A DNA stretch of 16,120 nt from Akkermansiaceae bacterium (GCA_023301545.1 JALZUI010000066.1:1-16120); one strand, 5' to 3'. Positions 1 through 7,171 are shown, counted from the first letter of the stretch. A program made the numbers and translations. Notes: generated by a model not told the origin, from the letters alone.

Positions 1-160
1 TCAGCTTTGGGTTTGGTTTTAGTATGCAAAACCCTAACATAAGCTGGGCTCGCTACTCAAGCCCTCAGCCTGTTGCGCTGGCTAGTTGAATCCGCGCATA
101 TAAAGATGTTTTCTGAGTTCGTCGTTCTTTAATCTGGGCCGTGGTTTCACGCTGAGTTGT

Positions 161-178
161 GGCTTTAAAAGCCTTTTT
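161..178 (+). terminator. Weak terminator-like hairpin
   Basis: GGCTT 161-165 pairs with AAGCC 169-173 around a 3-base loop and is followed by five T (174-178). The stem is only 5 bp, so it is marginal. It could end transcription of whatever lies left of the window or of the structured stretch at 1-85. Confidence 0.3.
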
Positions 179-252
179 AGAGGTTCGCAGATAGCTTATT
201 CAGTCAAAAACAGTGGAATAGAATTCATTAAGGATATTTTACAAGCTTTTCC

Positions 253-280
253 TTGCACGGCGTGCGTGAGTGTGTATGAT
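253..280 (+). promoter_or_regulatory. Likely sigma70-type promoter of the pseudopilin gene
   Basis: TTGCAC (253-258) and TATGAT (275-280, five of six to TATAAT) are 16 bp apart. Transcription would start near 286-287, at the left edge of the inverted repeat at 285-309, giving a leader of about 53 bases. A competing pair, TTGTTC 297-302 with TATTAA 320-325 at 17 bp, is weaker and would leave a leader of only a few bases. Confidence 0.4.
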
Positions 281-284
281 GAGG

Positions 285-309
285 TAACCACAGGCTTGTT
301 CTGTGGTTA
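285..309 (+). repeat. Perfect 9-bp inverted repeat in the pseudopilin leader
   Basis: TAACCACAG (285-293) and CTGTGGTTA (301-309) are exact reverse complements separated by 7 bases. It is not followed by a T run, so it is not a terminator. Depending on the true start site it is either an operator at +1 or a 5'-end hairpin on the mRNA, which could stabilise the message or bind a regulator. Confidence 0.6.
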
Positions 310-339
310 TATACATAACTATTAATTAACATCATAAAT

Positions 340-1008
340 ATGAAAACGAACATTAGACTCAAGAAAGGTTTCACTCTAGTGGAACTCCTCGTTGTGATTG
401 GAATTATCGCAACTCTCGCAGCTCTTACCACACCAGCTGTTACAGGTGCACTTAAGCGTGCTGCTCTAAATACCTCTATCAACAACGCTCGTCAGATCCG
501 TCTCGCACTTGAAGATTACGCCGTTGATTTCGACGGAGTGTACGTTGATGAAGATAATGCGGAGGTTATTCTTGGTACAGCCACGCCAATTACAACTGCG
601 CAACAAGCATTTAACGTTCTCATGCAGGCGGGAGGAGCTCTCACACCTGCTGATGAAGCGCTTTTCTTCTCTAAAGAATTAAAAACAGAGGTTGCCGATC
701 ATGAAGAGGGTGACGGCGACGGTACCTTCACAGCTCAAGAGTGTGGATACTCATATGTTACAGGTTTAGCGAATACCTCTGTAGGTCAGGCTCCGCTCGT
801 TACGACGCAACTTAGCACAGGCACTTCTTTTTACAGTAATGTATGGGGACACAAGGCGGTAATCGCTCGCGTCAACAACTCAGTTAAGGCTGTTCGTATT
901 ACAGGTACATTAGGTGATGATGGGACCGTGAACGAAAGTGTAGCTGGTACTAGTGGAGATGTTTTCAACTGGGCTACTATGGAAGCTCCAGGTGTTGTTT
1001 GTCCATAA
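340..1008 (+). CDS. Type II secretion-style pseudopilin (prepilin N-terminal methylation domain)
   Basis: A 222-residue prepilin-like protein, expected to be cut by prepilin peptidase and built into a short pilus-like fibre at the inner membrane. The leader MKTNIRLKKG ends in Gly10. Mature residues start FTLVE, with the conserved Glu at +5, followed by a hydrophobic helix to about residue 35. The rest is a periplasmic domain with a G-Y-S-Y-V-T-G stretch near 136 and a K-A-V-x-A-x-V-N-N-S-V-K strand near 171-183, the layout of many planctomycete and verrucomicrobial pseudopilins. Residues 123-134 match a calcium-binding EF-hand loop, and Cys135 and Cys221 are the only cysteines. It stands alone, with no other secretion genes in the window and its own terminator. 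No Shine-Dalgarno precedes the ATG. Whether it is a major or minor pseudopilin cannot be told. Confidence 0.85.
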   Translation: MKTNIRLKKGFTLVELLVVIGIIATLAALTTPAVTGALKRAALNTSINNARQIRLALEDYAVDFDGVYVDEDNAEVILGTATPITTAQQAFNVLMQAGGALTPADEALFFSKELKTEVADHEEGDGDGTFTAQECGYSYVTGLANTSVGQAPLVTTQLSTGTSFYSNVWGHKAVIARVNNSVKAVRITGTLGDDGTVNESVAGTSGDVFNWATMEAPGVVCP

Positions 1009-1031
1009 CCTCACGTATTTTTACTAATACC

Positions 1032-1062
1032 AAAAAGGCGCTCCGAGTGGAGCGCCTTTTTT
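1032..1062 (+). terminator. Strong intrinsic terminator after the pseudopilin gene
   Basis: GGCGCTCC (1037-1044) pairs with GGAGCGCC (1049-1056) around the loop GAGT. Five A on the left and six T on the right extend the stem and form the T tract. It separates the pseudopilin transcript from panC. Confidence 0.9.
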
Positions 1063-1118
1063 ATTGGGCGATGGTGAGCTGATTTGAAATGAGTGTAGTT
1101 CGCTTGGAGTTCAGTCAG

Positions 1119-1146
1119 CCTGCAAAGCGAAAAATCCTCTTATCAT
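1119..1146 (+). promoter_or_regulatory. Possible promoter for panC-nadB
   Basis: TATCAT at 1141-1146 fits a -10 box at five of six positions and sits 28 bases before the panC start. The upstream -35 candidate, CCTGCA at 1119-1124, is poor, so this rests mainly on the -10 box and on the terminator that makes a new promoter necessary. Confidence 0.28.
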
Positions 1147-1174
1147 TTATCGTACTCTGTGTTTATGGTAAGGT

Positions 1175-2038
1175 ATGCAAGTAATTCGAGAGAAGCATGA
1201 GCTCCGCAAGGCTAGAGCGAACGTCAGCGGAATCGTGACTCTAGTTCCTACCATGGGAGCACTCCATGCCGGGCATCGCGCACTGATGGAGCGTGCTCGT
1301 CTGGAAGCTGGTTCTGAGGGGATAGTGGTGGTGAGTATTTTCGTCAACCCGACTCAATTTAATAACCCCTCCGATCTAGAAAGCTACCCGAGTACCTTTG
1401 AGGCCGATCGCGCTCTTTGTGAGGCCGCCGGAGTGGATATTATCTATGCCCCCGAGACGACCGCGGTATATGAAAGCGACGCCTCTATCAGCGTGACCGA
1501 AACTCTGCTTTCTAATACGCTTTGCGGAGCTACTCGACCAGGGCATTTTGACGGGGTTTGTACGGTGGTTTTGAAGCTGTATAATTTAGTGCAACCAGAC
1601 GCGATGATCTTTGGTGAAAAAGACTTCCAGCAAGTAGCCGTTATTGAGCGCTTAGTTCGGGACTTGGACATTCCCGTGCAGATTGTTCCTGTGGGGACAG
1701 TAAGGGAGGAGTCAGGCTTAGCGCTTTCCTCACGTAACCTTAGGCTTAGCGCAAAGGCGCATGAAGAAGCGCCCGTGGTTCAACGCTCGTTGCAAGCGAT
1801 GGCTCAAATGCTTGCAAATGGAGAACTAGATCCTTCACAATTGATTTCGCATTTTGAAACGCTCTTGGCCCCCTTGGAAACAGAGACGAAAGTCGATTAC
1901 CTAGAGCTGGTGGACGCGGAAACGATGCAGGTAAAGGCGATGACCGATGACCGTAAAGGGATTTTAGCAGTTGCAGTATTCTTCGGAAAGATTAGGCTCA
2001 TAGACCATGTCTCGGTTCCTGTAAGGGAGGCGAGATAG
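1175..2038 (+). CDS. panC: Pantothenate synthetase
   Basis: Cytosolic ligase joining pantoate and beta-alanine with ATP, the last step of vitamin B5 synthesis before CoA. At 287 residues it has normal family length. Visible motifs in order are the HIGH-type nucleotide site VPTMGALHAGH (24-34), FVNPTQF (56-62), RPGHFDGV (121-128), FGEKDFQQ (146-153) and the KMSKS-type loop LSSRN (184-188). The ATG at 1175 is preceded by TAAGG, one base away, which is too close for a standard ribosome site, but no other start gives the right N-terminus. nadB follows after 12 bases, so they are probably co-transcribed. Both products draw on aspartate, since beta-alanine comes from aspartate through PanD. panB and panD are not in the window. 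Confidence 0.97.
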   Translation: MQVIREKHELRKARANVSGIVTLVPTMGALHAGHRALMERARLEAGSEGIVVVSIFVNPTQFNNPSDLESYPSTFEADRALCEAAGVDIIYAPETTAVYESDASISVTETLLSNTLCGATRPGHFDGVCTVVLKLYNLVQPDAMIFGEKDFQQVAVIERLVRDLDIPVQIVPVGTVREESGLALSSRNLRLSAKAHEEAPVVQRSLQAMAQMLANGELDPSQLISHFETLLAPLETETKVDYLELVDAETMQVKAMTDDRKGILAVAVFFGKIRLIDHVSVPVREAR

Positions 2039-2050
2039 AAAACGAGGGTT

Positions 2051-3673
2051 ATGAGTATTATAGAAACAGATTTTTTAGTCATCGGAGCTGGGATCGGCGG
2101 GCTTTCATTTGCTCTGCGGGCGGCGAAGGTGGGCCAGGTGACCGTGGTTTGTAAGGGGAAACTGGCTGATTCTAATACCTCGTGGGCTCAAGGCGGTATT
2201 TCCTCAGTGTTGGATGACGCGATGCGGTCTGAGGGAGATACGCTAGAAAAGCATATCCAAGACACGCTCGATTCGGGTGCGGGGCTCTGTAATGAGGAAG
2301 CGGTCCGGGTGCTGGTGGCTGAGGGGCGTGAGACGATTGCTGATTTAGTAAATTACGGTGTGGATTTTGACCGAGAAGCAGACGGCTATTCCTTAGGAAA
2401 AGAAGGAGGCCACAGCGAACGCCGTATTTTACATGTTAAGGACACGACAGGTAAAGCGATTGCTGAAGCTTTGATCGAAAGTGCGCGCGCGCATGACAAT
2501 ATTACACTCCTCGAAGACCACTTTGCGATCGACCTTGTGTCAACCGCCCGTCTAGGGATGGTTACTGATGACCGAGTTCTTGGCGCGTATGTTTTAGAGA
2601 AGGAGAGCGGGAAGGTGATTCGATTTCGCTCTGATCGCGTAGTCTTAGCAACAGGGGGGAGCGGAAAGGCCTACCTTTACACGACGAACCCAGATAGCGC
2701 TACAGGCGACGGAGTTGCGATGGCTTGGCGGGCGGGAGCTAAGATTTCCAACATGGAATTCACTCAGTTTCACCCAACTTGTTTCTATAACCCCGCGGCT
2801 AGTGGGGTAGAGGAGCGCTCGTTCCTTGTCTCTGAGGCGGTTCGAGGGGAAGGTGGAATTTTAGTAGACCGTAATGGGCGCGACTTTATGCCTGAATACG
2901 ATGAGCGCGGAAGCCTTGCTCCTCGGGATATTGTGGCGCGGGCGATTGACCAAGAAATCAAGAAAACAGGGGCGAATTGTGTGTATTTAGACGTAACTCA
3001 TAAGCCCGCGGGCTTTATGAAAGAGCGTTTCCCGTTTATTTATGAAAATTTACTAAAATATGGCTTAGATGCCGAAAAAGATCCTATCCCAGTAGTTCCT
3101 GCCGCTCATTACCAATGTGGAGGGGTGCTTACGGATTTGTCTGGCAAGACTACGATTCGCGGCCTTTTCGCCGTCGGGGAAGTGGCTTGCACAGGCTTCC
3201 ACGGTGCGAACCGATTGGCCTCAAACTCTCTCCTAGAGGCGAACGCGATTGCGCGCCGCGCCTTTGATGAAATGATGCGTCTATATCCTCCTGATAAAGA
3301 GGGGCCTGTAGCGCCGGAAATTGCCGCGTGGAATTATGGCGATCTGACTCCTCCTGATGAACTGGTTAATATTTATCATAACTGGGATGAGGTGCGCCGT
3401 ACGATGTGGGATTATGTTTCCATCGTTCGTACTGAAAACCGCCTGAGACGCGCGGCTTTTCGCCTCCGTAATCTGCGAATGGAAGTACGGGACTTTTATT
3501 GGGGGTACCGTGTGAACTACGAGATTCTAGAATTACGTAACCTAGTAACAGTGGCGTCCTTGATGGTGGATTGTGCTAAGATGCGTAAAGAATCTAGGGG
3601 GTTACACTATATGCTCGATTATCCTGAAAAAGTAGATACAAAGAAGGCGAACTCTACCGTTCGTCGTTTCTGA
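2051..3673 (+). CDS. nadB: L-aspartate oxidase
   Basis: FAD enzyme that oxidises L-aspartate to iminoaspartate, the first step of de novo NAD synthesis. At 540 residues it matches the family. The N-terminal dinucleotide fold carries GAGIGG (12-17). Then come SNTSWAQGG (41-49), a typical substrate and flavin region, the EFTQFHPT stretch near 236-243, EAVRGEGG near 263, a PRDIVAR helix, and the flavin-closing stretch GEVACTGFHGANRLASNSLL near 376-395. The C-terminal helical domain is present to the end. The active-site set separates it from succinate dehydrogenase only by overall pattern, but the absence of a neighbouring sdhB/sdhC and the pairing with panC support NadB. A GAGGG lies two bases before the ATG. 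nadA and nadC are not adjacent. Confidence 0.96.
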   Translation: MSIIETDFLVIGAGIGGLSFALRAAKVGQVTVVCKGKLADSNTSWAQGGISSVLDDAMRSEGDTLEKHIQDTLDSGAGLCNEEAVRVLVAEGRETIADLVNYGVDFDREADGYSLGKEGGHSERRILHVKDTTGKAIAEALIESARAHDNITLLEDHFAIDLVSTARLGMVTDDRVLGAYVLEKESGKVIRFRSDRVVLATGGSGKAYLYTTNPDSATGDGVAMAWRAGAKISNMEFTQFHPTCFYNPAASGVEERSFLVSEAVRGEGGILVDRNGRDFMPEYDERGSLAPRDIVARAIDQEIKKTGANCVYLDVTHKPAGFMKERFPFIYENLLKYGLDAEKDPIPVVPAAHYQCGGVLTDLSGKTTIRGLFAVGEVACTGFHGANRLASNSLLEANAIARRAFDEMMRLYPPDKEGPVAPEIAAWNYGDLTPPDELVNIYHNWDEVRRTMWDYVSIVRTENRLRRAAFRLRNLRMEVRDFYWGYRVNYEILELRNLVTVASLMVDCAKMRKESRGLHYMLDYPEKVDTKKANSTVRRF

Positions 3674-3699
3674 TTCCGTTAGATTAGCCCCATACAGTT

Positions 3700-4440
3700 A
3701 TGATTAAGTTTCTGATTCTCTCCATTTTGACAGTATCGCTTGCGATGGGCCAAAGTGTGTTTGCGGATTCAGAGCGGAAATCATCTCGTAAGACTAGCGG
3801 GAAGCTTTTTAATTATGTCGGTCCGTGGAAACAGAATATAACGTCGACGGTGTTTTGGATTGGAGAAAAACCTGCGGGAGCGAATAAAACGCCTAATCAC
3901 AAATCGTCATGGGATGGCAAATGGGCGCTAAACTATGGAGGGTTCGATGATCCGAATCCCGCGGCTCGCGTAGGCTTTCGACCTAAGGCGTTTACCCCTC
4001 GTCAAAACCCTTTTTACATCGCTTTACCCTATAACGATGTCAAAACTTACCGCTCACATAAACCAGAGGCGAGTAAGGTGATTCCTTGGTTTAAATACTA
4101 TGTGGAGCGTCCAGGTAAATCAGTCTGTAAGGGGAAGTGGGTGCAGATTATCCATGATGGAAAATCTTGTTTTGCGCAGTGGGAGGATTGTGGGCCATGG
4201 ACGACTGATGACCATGAGTATGTTTTCGGAGATGCGCGTCCTAAGACTTATGAAAACAATGGGGCTGGCATTGATGTCTCCCCAGCAATTCGCGATTACC
4301 TAGGGCTTCAATCTGGTGAAAAATGCAACTGGCGTTTTGTGCCTTTTCATCGAGTTCCTACCGGACCTTGGCGTCACTACGGAACGAATAATCCCTTCGT
4401 TAATAAGGCGATGATTCCGCTTGTTAAGAATAGGCCATAG
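3700..4440 (+). CDS. Secreted protein with a double-psi beta-barrel (RlpA/expansin-like) C-terminal half
   Basis: Unnamed 246-residue exported protein. Residues 1-22 form a signal peptide (Lys3, hydrophobic core, cleavage likely after VFA). The C-terminal half shows the two hallmarks of the double-psi beta-barrel fold of RlpA and expansins: W-E-D-C-G-P-W (161-167) in place of the N-D-R-G-P segment, and GIDVSPAIRDYLGL (190-203) in place of the I-D-L-S-x-A segment. Both acidic residues used by that fold's glycan-cutting members (Asp163, Asp192) are present. Four cysteines (143, 157, 164, 209) could form two disulfides. Aromatic residues are many, as in carbohydrate-binding surfaces. The gene starts 26 bases after nadB and may be read through from it. 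Role in cell-wall or polysaccharide handling is inference, as is the fold assignment. Confidence 0.75.
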   Translation: MIKFLILSILTVSLAMGQSVFADSERKSSRKTSGKLFNYVGPWKQNITSTVFWIGEKPAGANKTPNHKSSWDGKWALNYGGFDDPNPAARVGFRPKAFTPRQNPFYIALPYNDVKTYRSHKPEASKVIPWFKYYVERPGKSVCKGKWVQIIHDGKSCFAQWEDCGPWTTDDHEYVFGDARPKTYENNGAGIDVSPAIRDYLGLQSGEKCNWRFVPFHRVPTGPWRHYGTNNPFVNKAMIPLVKNRP

Positions 4441-4463
4441 AGGGCCTTAGTTTCTTTAGCGAA

Positions 4464-4850
4464 TCAGTCTTTAACTAAGATGACCGCATTAGCGGCGGCG
4501 TAATGTTGCGCGTGGGTGAGGGAGATTTTTACTTCGCTGACCTTTAGGGACTCTGCTAACTCAGCCGCTTTACCATGAAGAATAATAGTAGGTTCTCCCG
4601 ATTCCTTACGGTGGACTTCTAGTTCGCGCCAGCCGACAGCTTTTCCGATTCCTGTTCCAAAGGCTTTAGCAATTGCCTCTTTAGCTGCGAAACGTGCGGC
4701 GTAGCTCAGTTCGCGGTTTTTCTGTTTTTCACAGTAGGCGCGTTCCTCAGCGGTGAAAATTCGGTTGAGAAACTGCTCCCCAAACTCAGAGAGAGAGGAT
4801 TTGATTCGGTCGACTTCTACCACATCGATTCCTATTCCGTAAAGACTCAT
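4464..4850 (-). CDS. acpS: Holo-[acyl-carrier-protein] synthase
   Basis: Transfers the 4'-phosphopantetheine arm of CoA to the serine of acyl carrier protein, switching on fatty acid synthesis. It is 128 residues, as usual for bacterial AcpS. It shows GIGIDVVEVDRI (5-16) with the metal ligand Asp9, the FAAKEA helix with Glu58, the glycine loop GTGIG (65-69), and the closing strand ISLTHAQHYAAANAV. The start codon overlaps the stop of pdxJ (ATGA), so translation is coupled. The pdxJ-acpS pair also occurs in Escherichia coli. No clear terminator lies in the 23 bases between it and the convergent gene at 3700-4440. Confidence 0.96.
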   Translation of the reverse strand: MSLYGIGIDVVEVDRIKSSLSEFGEQFLNRIFTAEERAYCEKQKNRELSYAARFAAKEAIAKAFGTGIGKAVGWRELEVHRKESGEPTIILHGKAAELAESLKVSEVKISLTHAQHYAAANAVILVKD

Positions 4851-5593
4851 GAGCTAGGGTAGTTTTTGAGCAAGGTGTGCATTTCTTCGACCGCTTTAAC
4901 CATGCCGACACGAGTGGAGCGGGCAATGATGGAGTGGCCGATGTTGAGTTCAGTCAGGTGAGGGACGGTGAACAGCTTGGTGATATTATCGTAGTTGATC
5001 CCGTGCCCCGCATTGATCTGAAGTCCTAGCGAGTGGCCTAGCTTAGAGGCCTCGGCGAGACGTGAGACTTCGGCCTCTTGTTCCGCGCCTTCGGCATTGG
5101 CAAAACAGCCGGTGTGAAGCTCGATCATTTCTGCGCCTAGAGTGCTGGCCATGCGGACTTGATCAGGAACAGGGTCGATAAACAGGCTTACCTTGATTCC
5201 AGCTCCCTGTAGCTTGGCGAGGGTCGGACGGAGCGCTTGCTCGTGTGTTACGACATCTAGTCCGCCTTCGGTCGAAATTTCTTCGCGAGTTTCTGGAACG
5301 AGGCAGACAAAGTCAGGTTTCAGGTCGAGTGCGATGTCGATGAGTTCTTGAGTATTCCCCATTTCCAGATTCAGCGGGAGCTTACATTGCTGGCGAACGG
5401 CAATGGCGTCGCTTTCCTGCACATGTCGGCGATCACCGCGCACGTGCAAGGTGATGGAGTCCGCGCCACCCGCAAGGGAATCTAGAGAGGCCGTGAGAGG
5501 GGAGGGTTCTGCATTAGGCGAGTCCAACATCGTACGATAGCGCGCTTGGCGCAGGGTAGCGATGTGGTCGATATTAACTCCGAGTAATAACAT
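4847..5593 (-). CDS. pdxJ: Pyridoxine 5'-phosphate synthase
   Basis: TIM-barrel enzyme that condenses 1-deoxyxylulose 5-phosphate with 3-amino-2-oxopropyl phosphate, forming the vitamin B6 ring in the DXP-dependent route. At 248 residues it is normal. Motifs are LGVNIDHIATLRQAR (4-18), the substrate segment HVRGDRRH (50-57, where Escherichia coli has Glu in place of Gly53), LNLEMG (74-79), GAEMIELHTG, INAGHGINYDN and the phosphate-binding stretch LNIGHSII. It lies 13 bases after ffh and overlaps acpS by 4 bases, so it is the middle gene of a three-gene run. pdxA is not in the window. The ATG has no Shine-Dalgarno, the upstream bases being C- and T-rich. Confidence 0.97.
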   Translation of the reverse strand: MLLLGVNIDHIATLRQARYRTMLDSPNAEPSPLTASLDSLAGGADSITLHVRGDRRHVQESDAIAVRQQCKLPLNLEMGNTQELIDIALDLKPDFVCLVPETREEISTEGGLDVVTHEQALRPTLAKLQGAGIKVSLFIDPVPDQVRMASTLGAEMIELHTGCFANAEGAEQEAEVSRLAEASKLGHSLGLQINAGHGINYDNITKLFTVPHLTELNIGHSIIARSTRVGMVKAVEEMHTLLKNYPSS

Positions 5594-5606
5594 GGTTTAA
5601 GGGGGG

Positions 5607-6989
5607 TTAGAATGGGAGCTTACCGCCACCGCCTCCGAGGCCTTTCATCATGTCTCCCATGCCTTCCATGCCGCCCATTTGCTTCATCATAGCGGCCATT
5701 TTGCCTTTGGACTTCATCATCTTGCGCATTTGTCCGAACTGCTTGAGGAGTTGGTTAACCTCTAGGATCGAGCGGCCTGAGCCTGCGGCAATTCGCTTGC
5801 GGCGAGAGCCTTTGATGAGTTCAGGCTTGATACGTTCCTTAGGCGTCATAGAAAGGATAATCGCCTCTAAGTGCTTGAGGCGGCTATCGTCGAAGGCTCC
5901 TTGGGGGAGTTGTTTTTTGAGGTTTTTCATGCCAGGAAGCATGCCCATTAGTCCTTCGAGCGGGCCTAGCTTTTGGAGCATTTTCATCTGGTCGAGGAAG
6001 TCGTTGAAATCAAATTGACCAGAGGCCATGCGCTCTGCCGATTTCATCGCTTGCTTCTCATCGATTTTCTCGCTGACCTGTTCAACCATGGTGACAACGT
6101 CTCCCATGCCGAGGATTCGGTCAGCCATCCGTGAGGGGTGGAAGGCGAGGAGGTTATCCATTTTTTCGCCTTCACCGACATACTTAATCGGGCAACCCGT
6201 CACTGCTCGCATAGAGAGGGCGGCACCACCACGAGCATCACCATCCAGCTTCGTTAGGACGATTCCCGTGAGGTTAACGGTTTCATTGAACGTTTGCGCT
6301 ACAGAGACGGCTTGTTGTCCCGTTGCGGAGTCTGCGACGAGGAGTGTTTCCTGGGGCTTGAGGAAGCTATGAAGCCCTTTGAGTTCTGCGAGGAGGTTGT
6401 TGTCGACTTCTTGACGACCAGCCGTATCGAAAATGATAACGGTAGCGCCTTCTTGTTCGGCCCATTTTTTACCAGCTTTGGCTACTTTTTTGACATCGGT
6501 TTCACCCGCATCTGGGGTGTAACAAGGAACGTCGATTTGCTCTGCAAGCTTGGCGAGTTGGTCAATAGCCGCAGGACGGTAGAGGTCACAGGCAATAAGG
6601 ACAGGGCGGCGGCCATCTTTCTTCAGGCGATGAGCGAGCTTGGCGGAAGTTGTGGTTTTACCCGCTCCATTGAGTCCGACCATGAGGATATGCCCTGGGG
6701 CATTGAGGTCGAGCGCTTCATTGTCATAGCCAAGGAGGGCAACGAGCTCGTCTTGGAAGTACTTGACGATTTGTTCTCCTGGTTTGATCGATTTGGTGAC
6801 TTCTAACCCGAGAGATTTTTTCTGAACAGCCTCGATCAAGTCCTTAGCGACTCCCATTTCAACATCAGCCTCAAGGAGCGAAAGGCGGATTTCACGCATG
6901 GCGTCTTTGATATTTTTCTCTGAGATCTTACCTACACCACGTAAGTTACGAAATGTTTTGTCGAGAGAGTCAGCTAATTGGGAAAACAT
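5607..6989 (-). CDS. ffh: Signal recognition particle GTPase Ffh (SRP54)
   Basis: Binds 4.5S RNA and nascent signal sequences and docks with FtsY to send membrane proteins to the translocon. It has 460 residues in three parts. The N domain is residues 1-95. The GTPase G domain carries GLNGAGKT (105-112), DLYRPAA (135-141), DTAGR (188-192) and TKLDGDARGG (246-255). The methionine-rich M domain runs from about 300 to the end, closing in a Gly tail and KLPF. The N domain and M domain separate it from FtsY. Two positions are off the usual Ffh pattern: Asn107 where Ffh normally has Gln in the P loop, and Gln-Glu after DTAGR where Leu is usual. It is first in the run ffh-pdxJ-acpS, and the pheS terminator lies upstream. 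Confidence 0.97.
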   Translation of the reverse strand: MFSQLADSLDKTFRNLRGVGKISEKNIKDAMREIRLSLLEADVEMGVAKDLIEAVQKKSLGLEVTKSIKPGEQIVKYFQDELVALLGYDNEALDLNAPGHILMVGLNGAGKTTTSAKLAHRLKKDGRRPVLIACDLYRPAAIDQLAKLAEQIDVPCYTPDAGETDVKKVAKAGKKWAEQEGATVIIFDTAGRQEVDNNLLAELKGLHSFLKPQETLLVADSATGQQAVSVAQTFNETVNLTGIVLTKLDGDARGGAALSMRAVTGCPIKYVGEGEKMDNLLAFHPSRMADRILGMGDVVTMVEQVSEKIDEKQAMKSAERMASGQFDFNDFLDQMKMLQKLGPLEGLMGMLPGMKNLKKQLPQGAFDDSRLKHLEAIILSMTPKERIKPELIKGSRRKRIAAGSGRSILEVNQLLKQFGQMRKMMKSKGKMAAMMKQMGGMEGMGDMMKGLGGGGGKLPF

Positions 6990-7047
6990 AGTGAGCGAAG
7001 CTAAGTTATAGGCGGTAATGATGCAAGGTTGTTTTTTGGATTGAATT

Positions 7048-7094
7048 GGAGTTTTTTCACTCCGTATTATGCTTGGAATTCGTCTTTTTTACAG
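7048..7094 (-). promoter_or_regulatory. Possible promoter region of ffh-pdxJ-acpS
   Basis: Read on the minus strand, CATAAT (7066-7071 on plus, ATTATG) is a five-of-six -10 box, with a weak CTGTAA 17 bases upstream. It is followed at once by GGAGT-N6-ACTCC (7048-7063), a short inverted repeat that would lie at the transcript start. A second -10 candidate, TATAAC, lies nearer the start codon but has no -35 partner. A promoter somewhere in 6990-7110 is needed because the pheS terminator lies just upstream. Confidence 0.25.
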
Positions 7095-7110
7095 GAGGCT
7101 ACTGGGGGAT

Positions 7111-7147
7111 AAAAAAAAGACCCGCACCCTTTAGAAAGGGTGCGGGT
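7111..7147 (-). terminator. Strong intrinsic terminator after pheS
   Basis: ACCCGCACCCTTT (7120-7132) and AAAGGGTGCGGGT (7135-7147) are exact reverse complements around a 2-base centre. On the minus strand the hairpin is followed by a long T run (the A run at 7111-7118 on plus). It cuts pheS off from ffh. Confidence 0.93.
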
Positions 7148-7171
7148 TCTTAGTAGTAGCTTAAGTTGAGT

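Larger units (their letters stand above)
1..339. other. Non-coding stretch with several potential hairpins, upstream of the pseudopilin gene
   Basis: No convincing gene is visible here. A 28-codon open stretch in frame 3 (ending in TGA at 87-89) and one in frame 1 (ending in TAA at 40-42) could be tails of a gene cut by the window edge, but neither looks like a known protein. The first 85 bases can fold into consecutive stems: CAGCTT 2-7 with AAGCTG 41-46, an inner GGTTTT 15-20 with AAAACC 28-33, GGGCT 46-50 with AGCCC 60-64 (sharing base 46 with the first stem), and AGCC 67-70 with GGCT 80-83. The right-hand part carries the likely pseudopilin promoter and a perfect inverted repeat, listed separately. 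Confidence 0.5.

Noticed and set aside
46..100. tRNA-like look (stems plus a TTGAATCC segment)
   Set aside because: No acceptor stem closes, there is no anticodon arm of the right size, and the T-loop signature GTTCGANTC is absent.
228..485. Minus-strand reading frame of 85 codons across the pseudopilin leader and N-terminus
   Set aside because: It overlaps the inverted repeat and the strongly recognisable prepilin leader on the other strand, and its sequence looks like no known protein.
4429..4450. GGCC-rich hairpin between the convergent genes ending at 4440 and 4464
   Set aside because: The stem is only 4 bp and has no T tract on either strand, so I do not call a terminator.
6294..6806. 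Plus-strand reading frame of 170 codons opposite ffh
   Set aside because: It is an antisense shadow of the GTPase domain of ffh. Codon choice follows ffh and the protein shows no domain.
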